This document shows, in pieces, positions 32,051 through 40,142 of a stretch of 45,919 bases of DNA. Under the pieces are notes generated by a model. The model worked only from the letters and a program-made list of their open reading frames with translations, ran no database searches and was not told the DNA's origin. Position 1 is the first letter of the stretch. Each line of letters begins with the position of its first letter. The stretch is taken from assembly GCA_049317645.1 (NCBI GenBank), contig JBMOHV010000004.1, forward strand, positions 1-45,919, read 5' to 3'. Position numbers and translations under genes: made by a program. This DNA comes from SYHX01 sp049317645. GTDB lineage: Bacteria > Bacteroidota > Bacteroidia > UBA7662.

Positions 32051-33094
32051 ATGTTGGGGTTCGGTTCAAAATCAGGAAAGTCTTCGGGTAGCTCGCAGGG
32101 CGGGCAGCGTCGACGATCCAAGTCTCGTATTGATGACCGTATTGACGGGGATTTGTACCGGGCCGATGAGTCGCGTTTGGGACCCGAGGACAAGGAGCGC
32201 ATGGTCTTCAATCCTGGCAAAAGCCTCAAGTCTTCGTCCAAAGATGTTCCGTTCTACCTGCGCAATACGGCGCTGAATTCGTTTGCCTTTTTTGTATTGG
32301 GTTATTTGGCCGTTTACTTTCCTGGCAAAATCGCCTCGGCGGTGCTCGCGTCTTTGTCCAACCGCGGCCCCGTAATTTTCTATCATAAAATCCTTTTCAC
32401 CAACATCACCGGCTGGGAAAGCTCCGATGCCGTATCGATTTTCAGCGCTCCCTTGGTCGTTAATTTCCTCCAATTCGTTCTCTACCTGGCCTTGTTTCAG
32501 TGGACCAAGCAACGCGAAGGCCCGTATCGAACCTTTGCTTTTTGGTTGTTTTTGCATAGCATGATGCGGGCCTTGGGCTCCGTATTGCCCGGTATTGCGG
32601 CTTTTGAAGAATTTGGTTACTTGGCCGGATGGTTGTATCTCAATTCATCCTTGGTCTTTGGCCTGTCCATGTTGAGTGCAGGGATTTTGTTCTTCCTTTC
32701 GGCAATTTGGGTTCTATTTGCACTCGAAACGGCGTATTCTAAACATTTGGTTTACAAAGGACAACGACTCAAATATCTGCACTTTTTTATAGGCCTGCCC
32801 GTCCTGGCCGGTACCTTGTTTATTGGGCTACTTCACAGCCTGAGCGTTGACTTTTTCCTCCAAGGGTCGGGAACCATGCCGCGCTTGGGCGACTCGATGC
32901 ACGAAATGATTTACCTCGCAGAGTTTGGGATTGTTTACGTGGCCATGATGTTGTTTCTGCCCTTTTATCGGGAAAGGGAATTCATCATCGTGCGGGATCT
33001 TCGGATGCTCAAACCCCAGAAACCTTGGCTCTTAGCCGCCATCGTTTTGGGCCTGGCTTTTCGGGTCTTCTTGGACAAGGGCTGGTTCTGGTAG
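32051..33094 (+). CDS. Multi-pass membrane protein of unknown function
   Basis: A 347-residue protein not assigned to a family. The first ~65 residues are hydrophilic and low-complexity, rich in Ser, Gly and Arg (GSKSGKSSGSSQGGQRRRSKSR), then acidic. After that come about six or seven membrane helices: near 75-95, 130-150, 160-180, 190-215, 215-235, 260-280 and 310-335. A conspicuous loop is GTMPRLGDSMHEMIYLAEFG before the last helices. No transporter signature or catalytic motif was recognised. It has its own -7 element and no clear operon partner. The basic N-terminal tail could bind nucleic acid or membrane phosphates, but this is speculation. Confidence 0.85.
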   Translation: MLGFGSKSGKSSGSSQGGQRRRSKSRIDDRIDGDLYRADESRLGPEDKERMVFNPGKSLKSSSKDVPFYLRNTALNSFAFFVLGYLAVYFPGKIASAVLASLSNRGPVIFYHKILFTNITGWESSDAVSIFSAPLVVNFLQFVLYLALFQWTKQREGPYRTFAFWLFLHSMMRALGSVLPGIAAFEEFGYLAGWLYLNSSLVFGLSMLSAGILFFLSAIWVLFALETAYSKHLVYKGQRLKYLHFFIGLPVLAGTLFIGLLHSLSVDFFLQGSGTMPRLGDSMHEMIYLAEFGIVYVAMMLFLPFYREREFIIVRDLRMLKPQKPWLLAAIVLGLAFRVFLDKGWFW

Positions 33095-33139
33095 GCCAAC
33101 CGGCCCTAGCGGTCCGCTCCCCCCAAGAAGACCTTGGAA

Positions 33140-33763
33140 CTAGCGGGGGTGCCGCTGGTTCAAAAAGTCAACGAGGCTCCGTGTCACATCGCGAGCACTG
33201 TCCCCGTACAAGAGTCCCGACCCTGGCTGCAGGGCCCAGAGGTAATCGTACCCCGCTTTTTGGGCGAAAGCTTTGAATTCTACGTCCATCATGGATCTTA
33301 GGCGGGTGTCCAAGGCTTCCTCGGCCTTGGCCAATTCGGCCACCATGCCTTCCCTCATTTGCACCAAATTTTGTTCCCGACGAGCCAGACTCTGCTCGGT
33401 CATTTGGCGCTGAGACTCCCCCATGCCGGCGGCTTTGCGTTGAAAATCCTGCAAGTCTTTTTGAAAACGAGAGGCCTCCCCCTCCCATTCCTTTTCGGCC
33501 TTCAGGAGACGAGCCTTTAGGGCGTCTTTTTGGAGAGCCATCCAACGAAAATCCCGGGCCACCTCCTCGGATCGGATGTAGGCCATGGAGGTTCCGCTGT
33601 TTGGACCTCCCAAAACCGGACCACTGGCTTGGTCCGGCTGGACCGGCAGACTGTTAAGGTCTGGCGATGCATCGGAACAGGTTCGGGTTCCTACCAAAAC
33701 GGCCCAAGCCGTCAGCCCAAAAACAGCCACGAACAGAAGGGCTTTCAAAAGTGGATTGATCAT
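33140..33763 (-). CDS. OmpH/Skp-like periplasmic protein
   Basis: A 207-residue exported protein with an N-terminal hydrophobic segment (about 5-25) that may be a signal peptide or anchor; a Cys29 follows but the preceding residues are not a good lipobox. The region about 70-165 is a charged coiled coil (DALKARLLKAEKEWEGEASRFQKDLQDFQRKAAGMGESQRQMTEQSLARREQ), and SMAYIRSEEV with DYLWALQPGSGLLYGD at the ends matches the OmpH/Skp strand pattern. Skp-type proteins chaperone outer-membrane proteins. Its ATG overlaps the carboxylase stop by ATGA, an unusual partner for a chaperone gene. Confidence 0.85.
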   Translation of the reverse strand: MINPLLKALLFVAVFGLTAWAVLVGTRTCSDASPDLNSLPVQPDQASGPVLGGPNSGTSMAYIRSEEVARDFRWMALQKDALKARLLKAEKEWEGEASRFQKDLQDFQRKAAGMGESQRQMTEQSLARREQNLVQMREGMVAELAKAEEALDTRLRSMMDVEFKAFAQKAGYDYLWALQPGSGLLYGDSARDVTRSLVDFLNQRHPR

Positions 33764-35307
33764 AAGGGAATGTTACCGTGTTTTTTGGGTAAAGGCTGAT
33801 GGGCTTTGGTCTGAAGGGCGCCAAAGGCTCCAAGGATGCGCATTCGACTTTCGGATGGTAGAATTACGTCGTCCACAAAGCCCCTGGAGGCCGCAATATA
33901 GGGGTTGGCGAATTTTTCGGTGTATTCGTTAACTTTTTGATTTAGAGTCTCTTCGGGGTTATTACTTGAAGCAATTTCGCTCTTGAAAATGATTTCGGCT
34001 GCCCCTTTGGGGCCCATCACCGCGATTTCGGCAGAGGGCCAGGCCAGGTTGATATCAGCCCCAATATGCTTGGAATTCATCACATCGTAGGCACCGCCGT
34101 AGGCCTTGCGGGTGATGAGCGAAACCCTGGGGACCGTAGCCTCCGAAAAGGCGTACAATAATTTGGCCCCGTTGGTGATGATCCCGTTCCATTCTTGCTC
34201 GGTTCCGGGCAAGAAACCCGGTACATCCACCAAAACCAAAAGAGGTATTTGAAAAGCATCGCAGAAGCGGACAAAGCGGGCCGCCTTGCGCGATGCATTG
34301 TTGTCCAGGACCCCGGCCAGAATCATGGGCTGGTTGGCCACCACCCCGATGGTCTGATCGCCCATGCGGGCAAAGCCCACCAGGATATTGCCCCCGTATT
34401 CGGGCTGAACCTCCATCCAGGAACCCTCGTCCACCAAGGCAGAAATCACTTCTTGCATATCGTAGGGACTGTTGGAACTCTCGGGGACGATGCGATCAAG
34501 GGCGGGCCGGCGATCCGACGCGGTGGGCTGGGGCCAACCGGAACCGCGCAGGGGCCGTACGGCACAGTTGGGCGGCAAATAGCTCAGCAGCCTACGAACC
34601 CCTTGAAGGCATTCGACCTCGTTGGGGTAGGTAAAATGCGCAATGCCCGAGCGTGTGGCATGGGTTGTGGCCCCGCCCAGTTCTTCGGAACTCACCTCTT
34701 CGTGGGTCACCGTTTTGACCACATTGGGACCGGTAACGAACATATAGGAAGTCTGTTCCACCATAAAAATCCAATCGGTGATGGCCGGGGAATAAACCGC
34801 CCCTCCGGCACAAGGACCCATGATCACCGACAGTTGGGGAACCAAGCCGGAGGCCTTGACATTGCGATAAAAGATGTCGGCATAGCCCGCCAGGGAGGTC
34901 ACGCCTTCCTGAATCCTGGCCCCGCCCGAATCGTTCAAACCCACCACCGGAACCCCAATGCGCAGGGCAAGGTCCATGAGCTTGATGATTTTTTCGGCAT
35001 GGGTTTCGGACAAGGAGCCTCCGAGGACCGTGAAGTCTTGGGAAAAAACGGCGATGCGTTGACCGTTCACAGTGCCCAGACCCGTAACCACCCCATCCCC
35101 CAGATAGACCTCCTTTTCCAAACCAAAATCTCGGCAACGATGGGTAACCAACCCGCCCATTTCTTCGAACGAACCGGGGTCCAACAAAACATCCAAGCGC
35201 TCGCGCGCGCTCAATTTGCCTTTGCGGTGCTGGGCCTCCATGCGGGCAGTTCCTCCGCCTTGCATGCTTTGGATTTTCTTCTCTTGGTAGGTTTCAAAAC
35301 CTTTCAT
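33760..35307 (-). CDS. pccB: Acyl-CoA carboxylase carboxyltransferase (beta) subunit, propionyl-CoA type
   Basis: A 515-residue biotin-dependent carboxyltransferase subunit that moves CO2 from carboxybiotin to an acyl-CoA, most likely propionyl-CoA. Both crotonase-like halves are present: LGDGVVTGLGTVNGQ, GLNDSGGARIQEGV and GPCAGGAVYSPAITDW in the N-half, the PCC-type THEEVSSEELGGATTHATRSG, then LVDVPGFLPGTEQEWNGIITNGAKLLYA and AYGGAYDVMNSKHIGADINLAWPSAEIAVMGPKGAAEI in the C-half. A longer frame from 35382 overlaps the divergent paaN promoter region, so the ATG at 35307 (MKGFETYQEK) is used. The biotinylated alpha subunit is not in the window. Acetyl- or methylcrotonyl-CoA specificity cannot be ruled out. 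Confidence 0.9.
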   Translation of the reverse strand: MKGFETYQEKKIQSMQGGGTARMEAQHRKGKLSARERLDVLLDPGSFEEMGGLVTHRCRDFGLEKEVYLGDGVVTGLGTVNGQRIAVFSQDFTVLGGSLSETHAEKIIKLMDLALRIGVPVVGLNDSGGARIQEGVTSLAGYADIFYRNVKASGLVPQLSVIMGPCAGGAVYSPAITDWIFMVEQTSYMFVTGPNVVKTVTHEEVSSEELGGATTHATRSGIAHFTYPNEVECLQGVRRLLSYLPPNCAVRPLRGSGWPQPTASDRRPALDRIVPESSNSPYDMQEVISALVDEGSWMEVQPEYGGNILVGFARMGDQTIGVVANQPMILAGVLDNNASRKAARFVRFCDAFQIPLLVLVDVPGFLPGTEQEWNGIITNGAKLLYAFSEATVPRVSLITRKAYGGAYDVMNSKHIGADINLAWPSAEIAVMGPKGAAEIIFKSEIASSNNPEETLNQKVNEYTEKFANPYIAASRGFVDDVILPSESRMRILGAFGALQTKAHQPLPKKHGNIPL

Positions 35308-35357
35308 ATGCCTCGAATGTTGGTGAAGGGTGCTATCGGTAAAGGTACGCACTAACC

Positions 35358-35365
35358 TATTTTTA
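35358..35365 (+). promoter_or_regulatory. Possible -7 element for paaN
   Basis: TATTTTTA, one base off TAnnTTTG, 19 bases before the paaN ATG in the 77-base gap to the divergent carboxylase gene. Confidence 0.3.
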
Positions 35366-35384
35366 CCGAATTCAACACCCAACT

Positions 35385-37070
35385 ATGAGCCTGATCGAAA
35401 CCCACCGTCCGCTGTTGCAAGAAGCCGTTGCTGCCTTGCACGACCGTCGTTATTACAGCCCCTTCCCCGAGAACCCCAAGGCCTACCCCGCCGAAGCCGC
35501 TGCGCTTGGCGAAGCGGCCTTTCATGCCACCCTCAACAAGGACTTTGACCGGCTGCTGCAGGACCAAGCCCTGCGCTTTGAGGGCGAAGAAATTTCGCCG
35601 TACCTCCAAAGCGGTCTCGGCATTCGTTATCCTGTGTTTGCGGACAAAACCCTGGTCGCCAAGGCCGTTCAAGCCCGCAGTTCCTGGCTCCAAGCCGGTC
35701 CCGAGCTTCGTTGCGCCCTCTTGGTCGAGAGCTTGATGCGCCTGCGTTATCATTTTGTGGAAATTGCCCATGCGACCATGCACACCACCGGGCAGTCCTA
35801 CATGATGTCCTTTCAGGCCTCCGGCCCCCATGCCGCCGACCGTGCCCTGGAATGCGTTGCCATGGCCTGGCAGGAACAAACCCGCTACGCCGAACAAGCC
35901 GATTGGGTCAAAAGCATGGGCAAAATCTCCGTCGAATTGCACAAAACCTGGAAACCGGTGGGCAAAGGCGTGGGGTTGGTCATTGGATGCTCCACCTTCC
36001 CCACCTGGAACAGCCTGCCCGGAATCTATGCCAGCCTGGCGGTCGGCAATCCGGTTTTGGTCAAACCGCATCCCAAAGCTGTTTACCCCATCGCGATCGT
36101 CACGGCTGTGATCCAAAAGGTGTTACAAGAAAACGGATTCAGCCCCAATCTCTGCCAACTGGCCTGCGATAGCACCGCCCATCCCCTCACCAAGGAACTG
36201 GCCACCCATCCGGAGGTCCGCACCATCGATTATACCGGCAACAGCGAGTTTGGTCAATGGCTAGAAGCCCAAAGCCTTTTTGGCAAAACTGTTTTTACCG
36301 AAAAAGCAGGGGTCAACGCCGTGCTCGTGCATTCGGCCCCGGACCTCAAAGCGGTTTGGGAGAATTTGGCCTTTTCGATTTCGTTGTACGCCGGGCAAAT
36401 GTGCACCGCCCCCCAAAACATTTTCCTACCCACCCAGGGAATCACGGATGCCAGCGGTCAACACCACAGCTACCAGGACTTGGTGGACGGGCTTCGCCAG
36501 GCCCTTCGCAAGATCAAGGATCATCCGCAGATGGGCCCCGGTGTTTTGGCGACGGTCCAAAATTCCAGAACCATGGAACGCATCCGTTCCCTCCAAGAGC
36601 AGGCCGGCGATGCCGTCCTGTTGGGGTCCGAAGCCGTGGCTCACGAAGCTTTCCCGCATGCCCTGTCCTGTTCACCCCTGCTGGTCGAAGCCAACGTGGA
36701 CCGCAAGGATTGGTTTGGGGCTGAACAATTTGGCCCCATTGCCTTTGTCATTCCCTACCCAGAAGTGGACCAGGCCATGAACCTGATGTTGGAACAAATC
36801 AAACAACACGGGGCCCTGAGTTGCGGGATCTATTGCAACGATGCCGCTCTCTGTGAGCGCATGGCGGATCAATTGGCCGAAGCCTTTGTTCCGGTCTCCT
36901 TTAACTTGACCGGTCCGATCTATCTCAACCAGCATGCCGCCTTCTCGGATTTTCACGGAACAGGCGGAAACGCAGCGGGGACCGCTTCCTTCTGCGATGC
37001 CAATTTTGTAAACCAACGCATGGTTTGGGTCGGTCGCCGCGATATGGTCGCCGTCCACACCAATTCCTAA
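35385..37070 (+). CDS. paaN: PaaN-type aldehyde dehydrogenase of phenylacetate degradation
   Basis: A 561-residue member of the aldehyde dehydrogenase superfamily. It has VGLVIGCSTFPTWNSLPGIYASLAVGNPVLVKPHPK for the cofactor region, HPEVRTIDYTGNSEFG, a glutamate in FTEKAGVN (Glu306) and the nucleophile Cys340 in AGQMCTAPQNI. The length, the lack of a fused hydratase domain and the N-terminal ~100 extra residues (RYYSPFPENP) distinguish it from PaaZ and match the stand-alone PaaN group linked by gene neighbourhood to phenylacetate catabolism. It probably oxidises an acyl-CoA-linked semialdehyde. It is followed after four bases by the PaaE-type gene. Confidence 0.85.
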   Translation: MSLIETHRPLLQEAVAALHDRRYYSPFPENPKAYPAEAAALGEAAFHATLNKDFDRLLQDQALRFEGEEISPYLQSGLGIRYPVFADKTLVAKAVQARSSWLQAGPELRCALLVESLMRLRYHFVEIAHATMHTTGQSYMMSFQASGPHAADRALECVAMAWQEQTRYAEQADWVKSMGKISVELHKTWKPVGKGVGLVIGCSTFPTWNSLPGIYASLAVGNPVLVKPHPKAVYPIAIVTAVIQKVLQENGFSPNLCQLACDSTAHPLTKELATHPEVRTIDYTGNSEFGQWLEAQSLFGKTVFTEKAGVNAVLVHSAPDLKAVWENLAFSISLYAGQMCTAPQNIFLPTQGITDASGQHHSYQDLVDGLRQALRKIKDHPQMGPGVLATVQNSRTMERIRSLQEQAGDAVLLGSEAVAHEAFPHALSCSPLLVEANVDRKDWFGAEQFGPIAFVIPYPEVDQAMNLMLEQIKQHGALSCGIYCNDAALCERMADQLAEAFVPVSFNLTGPIYLNQHAAFSDFHGTGGNAAGTASFCDANFVNQRMVWVGRRDMVAVHTNS

Positions 37071-37074
37071 ACCC

Positions 37075-38148
37075 ATGACCGAAAAACTCAGCCTCGTCGT
37101 CCACCGCTTGGAACGGGAAACTCCGGACGCCCTTTTGATTTATTTCCGTAGCGAAGAAATTTCTTCCTTTGTTCCGGGTCAATTCTTGACCTTGATGATT
37201 TCCATCAACGGCCAAAGCTACCGTCGCTCCTATTCCATTTTCACGGATCCTGCGGAGCTCCCCACCCTCGGGGTCTGCGTCAAGCGTTTGCCGGGGGGAT
37301 TGGTTTCCAATCATTTGTTGGACAACCTCCACGAAGGGGATCGCTTGGATGTATTGCCCCCGTACGGAAATTTTGCCCTGGACCCCGCGTTGTCCACCCT
37401 GCCTCCGGTGGTTTTGGTGGGAGCAGGTTCGGGCATTACCCCCTTGTTTTCGATGTTATCCATGGCCTTGCGCCATCCCTCGGCTCCCCATATCCTATTG
37501 CTCTACGGAAGCCGCAGTGCCGAAGAAGTCATCTTTGGCGAGGCCTTGAACCGCCTGCAGGATGAATACCCCCAGCGCCTTCAGGTGGTCCATTGTTTGA
37601 GCCGCAACCAAGACGGTGGTGGAATCTTGCAAGGGGATTTGCATGCAGGCCGGGTGGATGAGAGCGTGCTCTCAAAATACATTTTGAATCAAGAGGCCTC
37701 TTTTTACCTCTGCGGTCCCGAAGGCTTGGTGCACGATACCGAGCACTGGCTCCAAGCCCAAGGCATTGCGAGCCATCGCATTCACAAAGAACTCTTTTTT
37801 CAATCCAGCCCCAAGGTGGAAGCTCCGTCTCCAACCCCCAGTTCGGTGGACGATGATCCCGGTGCGCTCCCCGTTGTCACCCTCAAGGTGGACGGCAAGG
37901 TCTACGAATTTGCGGTGGAACCTGGACGGTTTATTTTGGAAACGGCTCTGGAGCAAGGCATTGATTTGCCCTACGCCTGCACCATGGGGGTTTGCGGGAT
38001 GTGCCGTGCCAAAAAAATATCCGGCGAAATGTCGATCGGCGATCAGGAAGCCATCAGCGCCTCCGAAATCGCCTCCGGAGCCTGCCTCACTTGCGTTGGT
38101 CGCCCCCTATCCAATCGACTGGTCATTGACTACGATGTCCCCAATTAG
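37075..38148 (+). CDS. paaE: PaaE-type ferredoxin-NAD(P)H reductase
   Basis: A 357-residue electron-transfer protein with an FAD domain (RRSYSIF near 50-56), an NAD(P)-binding domain (VVLVGAGSGITPLFSML) and a C-terminal plant-type [2Fe-2S] domain with Cys302-x4-Cys307-x2-Cys310-x29-Cys340. In the phenylacetyl-CoA epoxidase, PaaE passes electrons from NADPH to the di-iron subunit PaaA. The same architecture occurs in other oxygenase reductases and in flavohaemoglobin-like reductases, so the paa assignment rests largely on its coupling to paaN. No oxygenase subunits (paaA-D) are present in the window. Confidence 0.85.
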   Translation: MTEKLSLVVHRLERETPDALLIYFRSEEISSFVPGQFLTLMISINGQSYRRSYSIFTDPAELPTLGVCVKRLPGGLVSNHLLDNLHEGDRLDVLPPYGNFALDPALSTLPPVVLVGAGSGITPLFSMLSMALRHPSAPHILLLYGSRSAEEVIFGEALNRLQDEYPQRLQVVHCLSRNQDGGGILQGDLHAGRVDESVLSKYILNQEASFYLCGPEGLVHDTEHWLQAQGIASHRIHKELFFQSSPKVEAPSPTPSSVDDDPGALPVVTLKVDGKVYEFAVEPGRFILETALEQGIDLPYACTMGVCGMCRAKKISGEMSIGDQEAISASEIASGACLTCVGRPLSNRLVIDYDVPN

Positions 38149-38192
38149 GTTGTTCGTATTCAACGAATCCATAGGCCGAGGGGCTTCCACAG

Positions 38193-38230
38193 TCTTTGCT
38201 AGTCTCCCTTAGAATCTTTGCTAGCCTCCC
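38193..38230 (+). repeat. Tandem 16-base direct repeat upstream of toxin-antitoxin genes
   Basis: TCTTTGCTAGTCTCCC (38193-38208) recurs as TCTTTGCTAGCCTCCC (38215-38230), one mismatch in 16, with a 22-base period (two helical turns). It lies about 80 bases before the antitoxin gene and could be an operator or the scar of an insertion. Confidence 0.6.
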
Positions 38231-38260
38231 CTGTGATACGATCTAATCAATAGAATTTAT

Positions 38261-38291
38261 TTTGATTTGGACGTAGAATGTGCTTACTTTG
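38261..38291 (+). promoter_or_regulatory. Possible promoter of the toxin-antitoxin pair
   Basis: TTTG (38261-38264), 20 bases, then TACTTTG (38285-38291), which is TAnnTTTG with one base missing in the centre, 18 bases before the antitoxin ATG. The surrounding sequence is AT-richer than the genes on both sides. Confidence 0.35.
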
Positions 38292-38309
38292 TAACTACAA
38301 TTGAGGGCC

Positions 38310-38555
38310 ATGAATACAACTGTGATACCTATCGGAAATTCCAAAGGAATACGCTTGGGAAAGACCATCCTCGAAAAGTACCAAATCAAAGATGTGGTTG
38401 AATTAATCCTCAAAGAAGACTACATTATCCTGAAGGCACTGCCTACACCAAGAAAGGGCTGGGAAGAATCCTTCCAACAAATGCATGAAAACGGTGACGA
38501 TAGGCTCTTGGACATCGACTTCTTTGAAGACGAAAACACCGACGAATGGAAATAA
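38310..38555 (+). CDS. MazE/AbrB-type antitoxin
   Basis: An 81-residue protein with an N-terminal swapped-hairpin DNA-binding domain: TTVIPIGNSKGIRLGKTILEKYQI, the usual 'I-x-x-x-G-N-S-x-G-I-R' start of MazE and PemI, followed by VVELILKEDYIILKAL. The acidic C-terminal third (DDRLLDIDFFEDENTDEWK) is the kind that wraps around and blocks the toxin. It should repress its own operon and neutralise the MazF-like toxin. The ATG at 38310 was chosen over a TTG nine bases upstream. It overlaps the toxin gene by ten bases. Codon and base use are more AT-rich than the neighbours, suggesting acquisition. Confidence 0.88.
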   Translation: MNTTVIPIGNSKGIRLGKTILEKYQIKDVVELILKEDYIILKALPTPRKGWEESFQQMHENGDDRLLDIDFFEDENTDEWK

Positions 38556-38869
38556 AGCAGTACCAAATCGTGCTCATCAACCTTGATCCTACGCAAGGGA
38601 GTGAAATCAAGAAAACCAGGCCTTGCCTTATCATCTCACCCAATGAGATGAATAAATATTTGCAGACCATTGTTGTGGCTCCTTTGACAAGCACCTCCAA
38701 ACCCTATCCCACTAGAGTCAAAGTCAAACACGCCAAAGCCGAGAGTTGGATCGTCTTGGACCAAATTAGGTGTGTGAACAGAAACAGGATTCTTCGGAAT
38801 TTTGACTTCATTTCCCCTAAGGAAATCGCTCAGGTCAAATCCGTGTTCAAAGAAACCTACGTGGATTAA
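38546..38869 (+). CDS. mazF: MazF/PemK-type endoribonuclease toxin
   Basis: A 107-residue toxin of the CcdB/MazF fold, expected to cut mRNA at short sites. Family marks are LINLDPTQGSEIKKTRPCLIISP (residues 10-32), with the basic catalytic Lys/Arg pair in the loop, IVVAPLTST (42-50) and the strand WIVLDQIRCVNRNRI (68-82). All parts of the fold are present, so it looks intact. Its start lies inside the antitoxin gene (10-base overlap), the usual coupled order. A small hairpin follows the stop codon. Confidence 0.92.
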   Translation: MEIKQYQIVLINLDPTQGSEIKKTRPCLIISPNEMNKYLQTIVVAPLTSTSKPYPTRVKVKHAKAESWIVLDQIRCVNRNRILRNFDFISPKEIAQVKSVFKETYVD

Positions 38870-38877
38870 GGCTCGAA

Positions 38878-38901
38878 ATCACCTGCACCTCAACAGGTGA
38901 T
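38878..38901. terminator. Hairpin between mazF and the convergent decarboxylase gene
   Basis: Perfect 8-base inverted repeat ATCACCTG / CAGGTGAT with an 8-base loop, in the 58-base gap between two converging genes. There is no T tract on the plus side and only TTTC on the minus side, so termination activity is uncertain. Confidence 0.4.
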
Positions 38902-38927
38902 AGCCTTGAGCGCCTGTGGTCCATACC

Positions 38928-40142
38928 CTAAGAAAGTCGGGACTCAAAATCCTCGTAACCAAAGCGGCGAATTAATTCAAAGCCACCGTTGCTTCGCCAA
39001 AGGCCGATGGAAGGTAATTCCATACCGTTGAAGGTATTGGTTTTGACCATGGTATAGTGCATCATGTCCATAAAGACAAGGTCATCGCCCGTTTGGAGTG
39101 GTTTCTCGAAGGCGTAGATCCCAACTTGGTCACCCGCCAAACAGGATTGCCCCCCCAAACGATAACAATGGGTATGGGTGGAGGTGGACTCTATGGCTGC
39201 ACCCAAGATGCGTGGCTGGTAGGGCATTTCCAGAACATCGGGCAGGTGGGCAGTGATGCTGCTATCCAAAATAGCCACGGGTAAAGCCTCGGTGTTCATG
39301 ATGTCCAAAACTTTGGATCGAAAATAACCTGTTTCCCAAACCAACGCCGAACCCGGTTCCATGATCAGTTGAAGATGAGGAAATTGAGCTTTGAAGCCCG
39401 CGATGGCCTCGGCGGCTTGTTCCAAATTGTAATCCTCACGACTCATCAAATGACCTCCCCCCAGGTTCATGGAACGAACGCGTTGAAGCCAAGGCTCAAA
39501 ATCCCTGGCCAGAATAACCAAGGTTTGGGCCAAGGCGTCCGCCCCACTCTCGCATAGGTTATGGCAATGCAAAAAATCCGGTTCCAGACCGGCCTGCTCC
39601 AGGGACTGGTACCCGCGCTCCAAATCATGCAAACGGGTTCCTAAACGAGACCCGGCGGCACATGGGTTGTACAGGTCGGTGCTAACCGGCGAATAGCCCG
39701 GGTTAATCCGCAACCCCAATTGAACATCCGCTCGATGACTCCGAAAAGCCGCGCCGTGCTGCAAGAATTGGGATACCGAATTAAAGGAAACATGATCCGC
39801 CATGCTGGCGATCTCGGCCACCTGCTCCGGAGGATAGGCCGGCATAAAAATGTGTTGGGAACCACCGAACCGAGTCGAGCCCAGGCGCAGTTCATGCAAA
39901 GAAGAAGCCGTGGTCCCGTGGATGGCTTCCTTCATGAGGTCAAAGACCGAAAACATCGCAAATCCCTTGAGAGCCAGGATAAACTGAACCGGAATTTGGC
40001 GTTGTAATTCGGAAAAGAAGGCCATGTTGGAACACAACCGATCGACGTCCATCACAAAACAGGGCGAAGGGATGGTATTCCAATCCAAACGATGAGGATC
40101 ATAACCTTCCCGAGCGGCCCTTAAGGCCTGAAGGTCAAGCAT
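38928..40142 (-). CDS. nspC: Carboxynorspermidine/carboxyspermidine decarboxylase
   Basis: A 404-residue PLP enzyme of the alanine-racemase-fold decarboxylases; it converts carboxyspermidine (or carboxynorspermidine) to spermidine. The PLP lysine is Lys59 in FILALKGFAM. The glycine-rich phosphate loop SMNLGGGHLMSREDY, LIMEPGSALVW, CHNLCESGADAL with the catalytic cysteine region and FMDMMHYTMVKTNTFNG are all typical of the family. The ATG at 40142 overlaps the dehydrogenase stop by eight bases; a longer start at 40175 would overlap by 41. It is the last gene of the polyamine unit. Confidence 0.93.
   Translation of the reverse strand: MLDLQALRAAREGYDPHRLDWNTIPSPCFVMDVDRLCSNMAFFSELQRQIPVQFILALKGFAMFSVFDLMKEAIHGTTASSLHELRLGSTRFGGSQHIFMPAYPPEQVAEIASMADHVSFNSVSQFLQHGAAFRSHRADVQLGLRINPGYSPVSTDLYNPCAAGSRLGTRLHDLERGYQSLEQAGLEPDFLHCHNLCESGADALAQTLVILARDFEPWLQRVRSMNLGGGHLMSREDYNLEQAAEAIAGFKAQFPHLQLIMEPGSALVWETGYFRSKVLDIMNTEALPVAILDSSITAHLPDVLEMPYQPRILGAAIESTSTHTHCYRLGGQSCLAGDQVGIYAFEKPLQTGDDLVFMDMMHYTMVKTNTFNGMELPSIGLWRSNGGFELIRRFGYEDFESRLS

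Noticed and set aside
34195..35355. A 386-codon open frame on the plus strand opposite the carboxylase gene
   Set aside because: It is fully antisense to a clear pccB-type gene, the product is low-complexity Gly/His-rich with no family pattern, and such frames are common opposite GC-rich coding sequence.
35352..36116. A 254-codon minus-strand frame opposite paaN
   Set aside because: Gly/His-rich shadow of a conserved aldehyde dehydrogenase gene; overlaps its promoter region as well.
38878..38901. The mazF hairpin considered as an attachment or insertion-end repeat
   Set aside because: No matching inverted copy was found on the other side of the toxin-antitoxin genes; a weak terminator is simpler.
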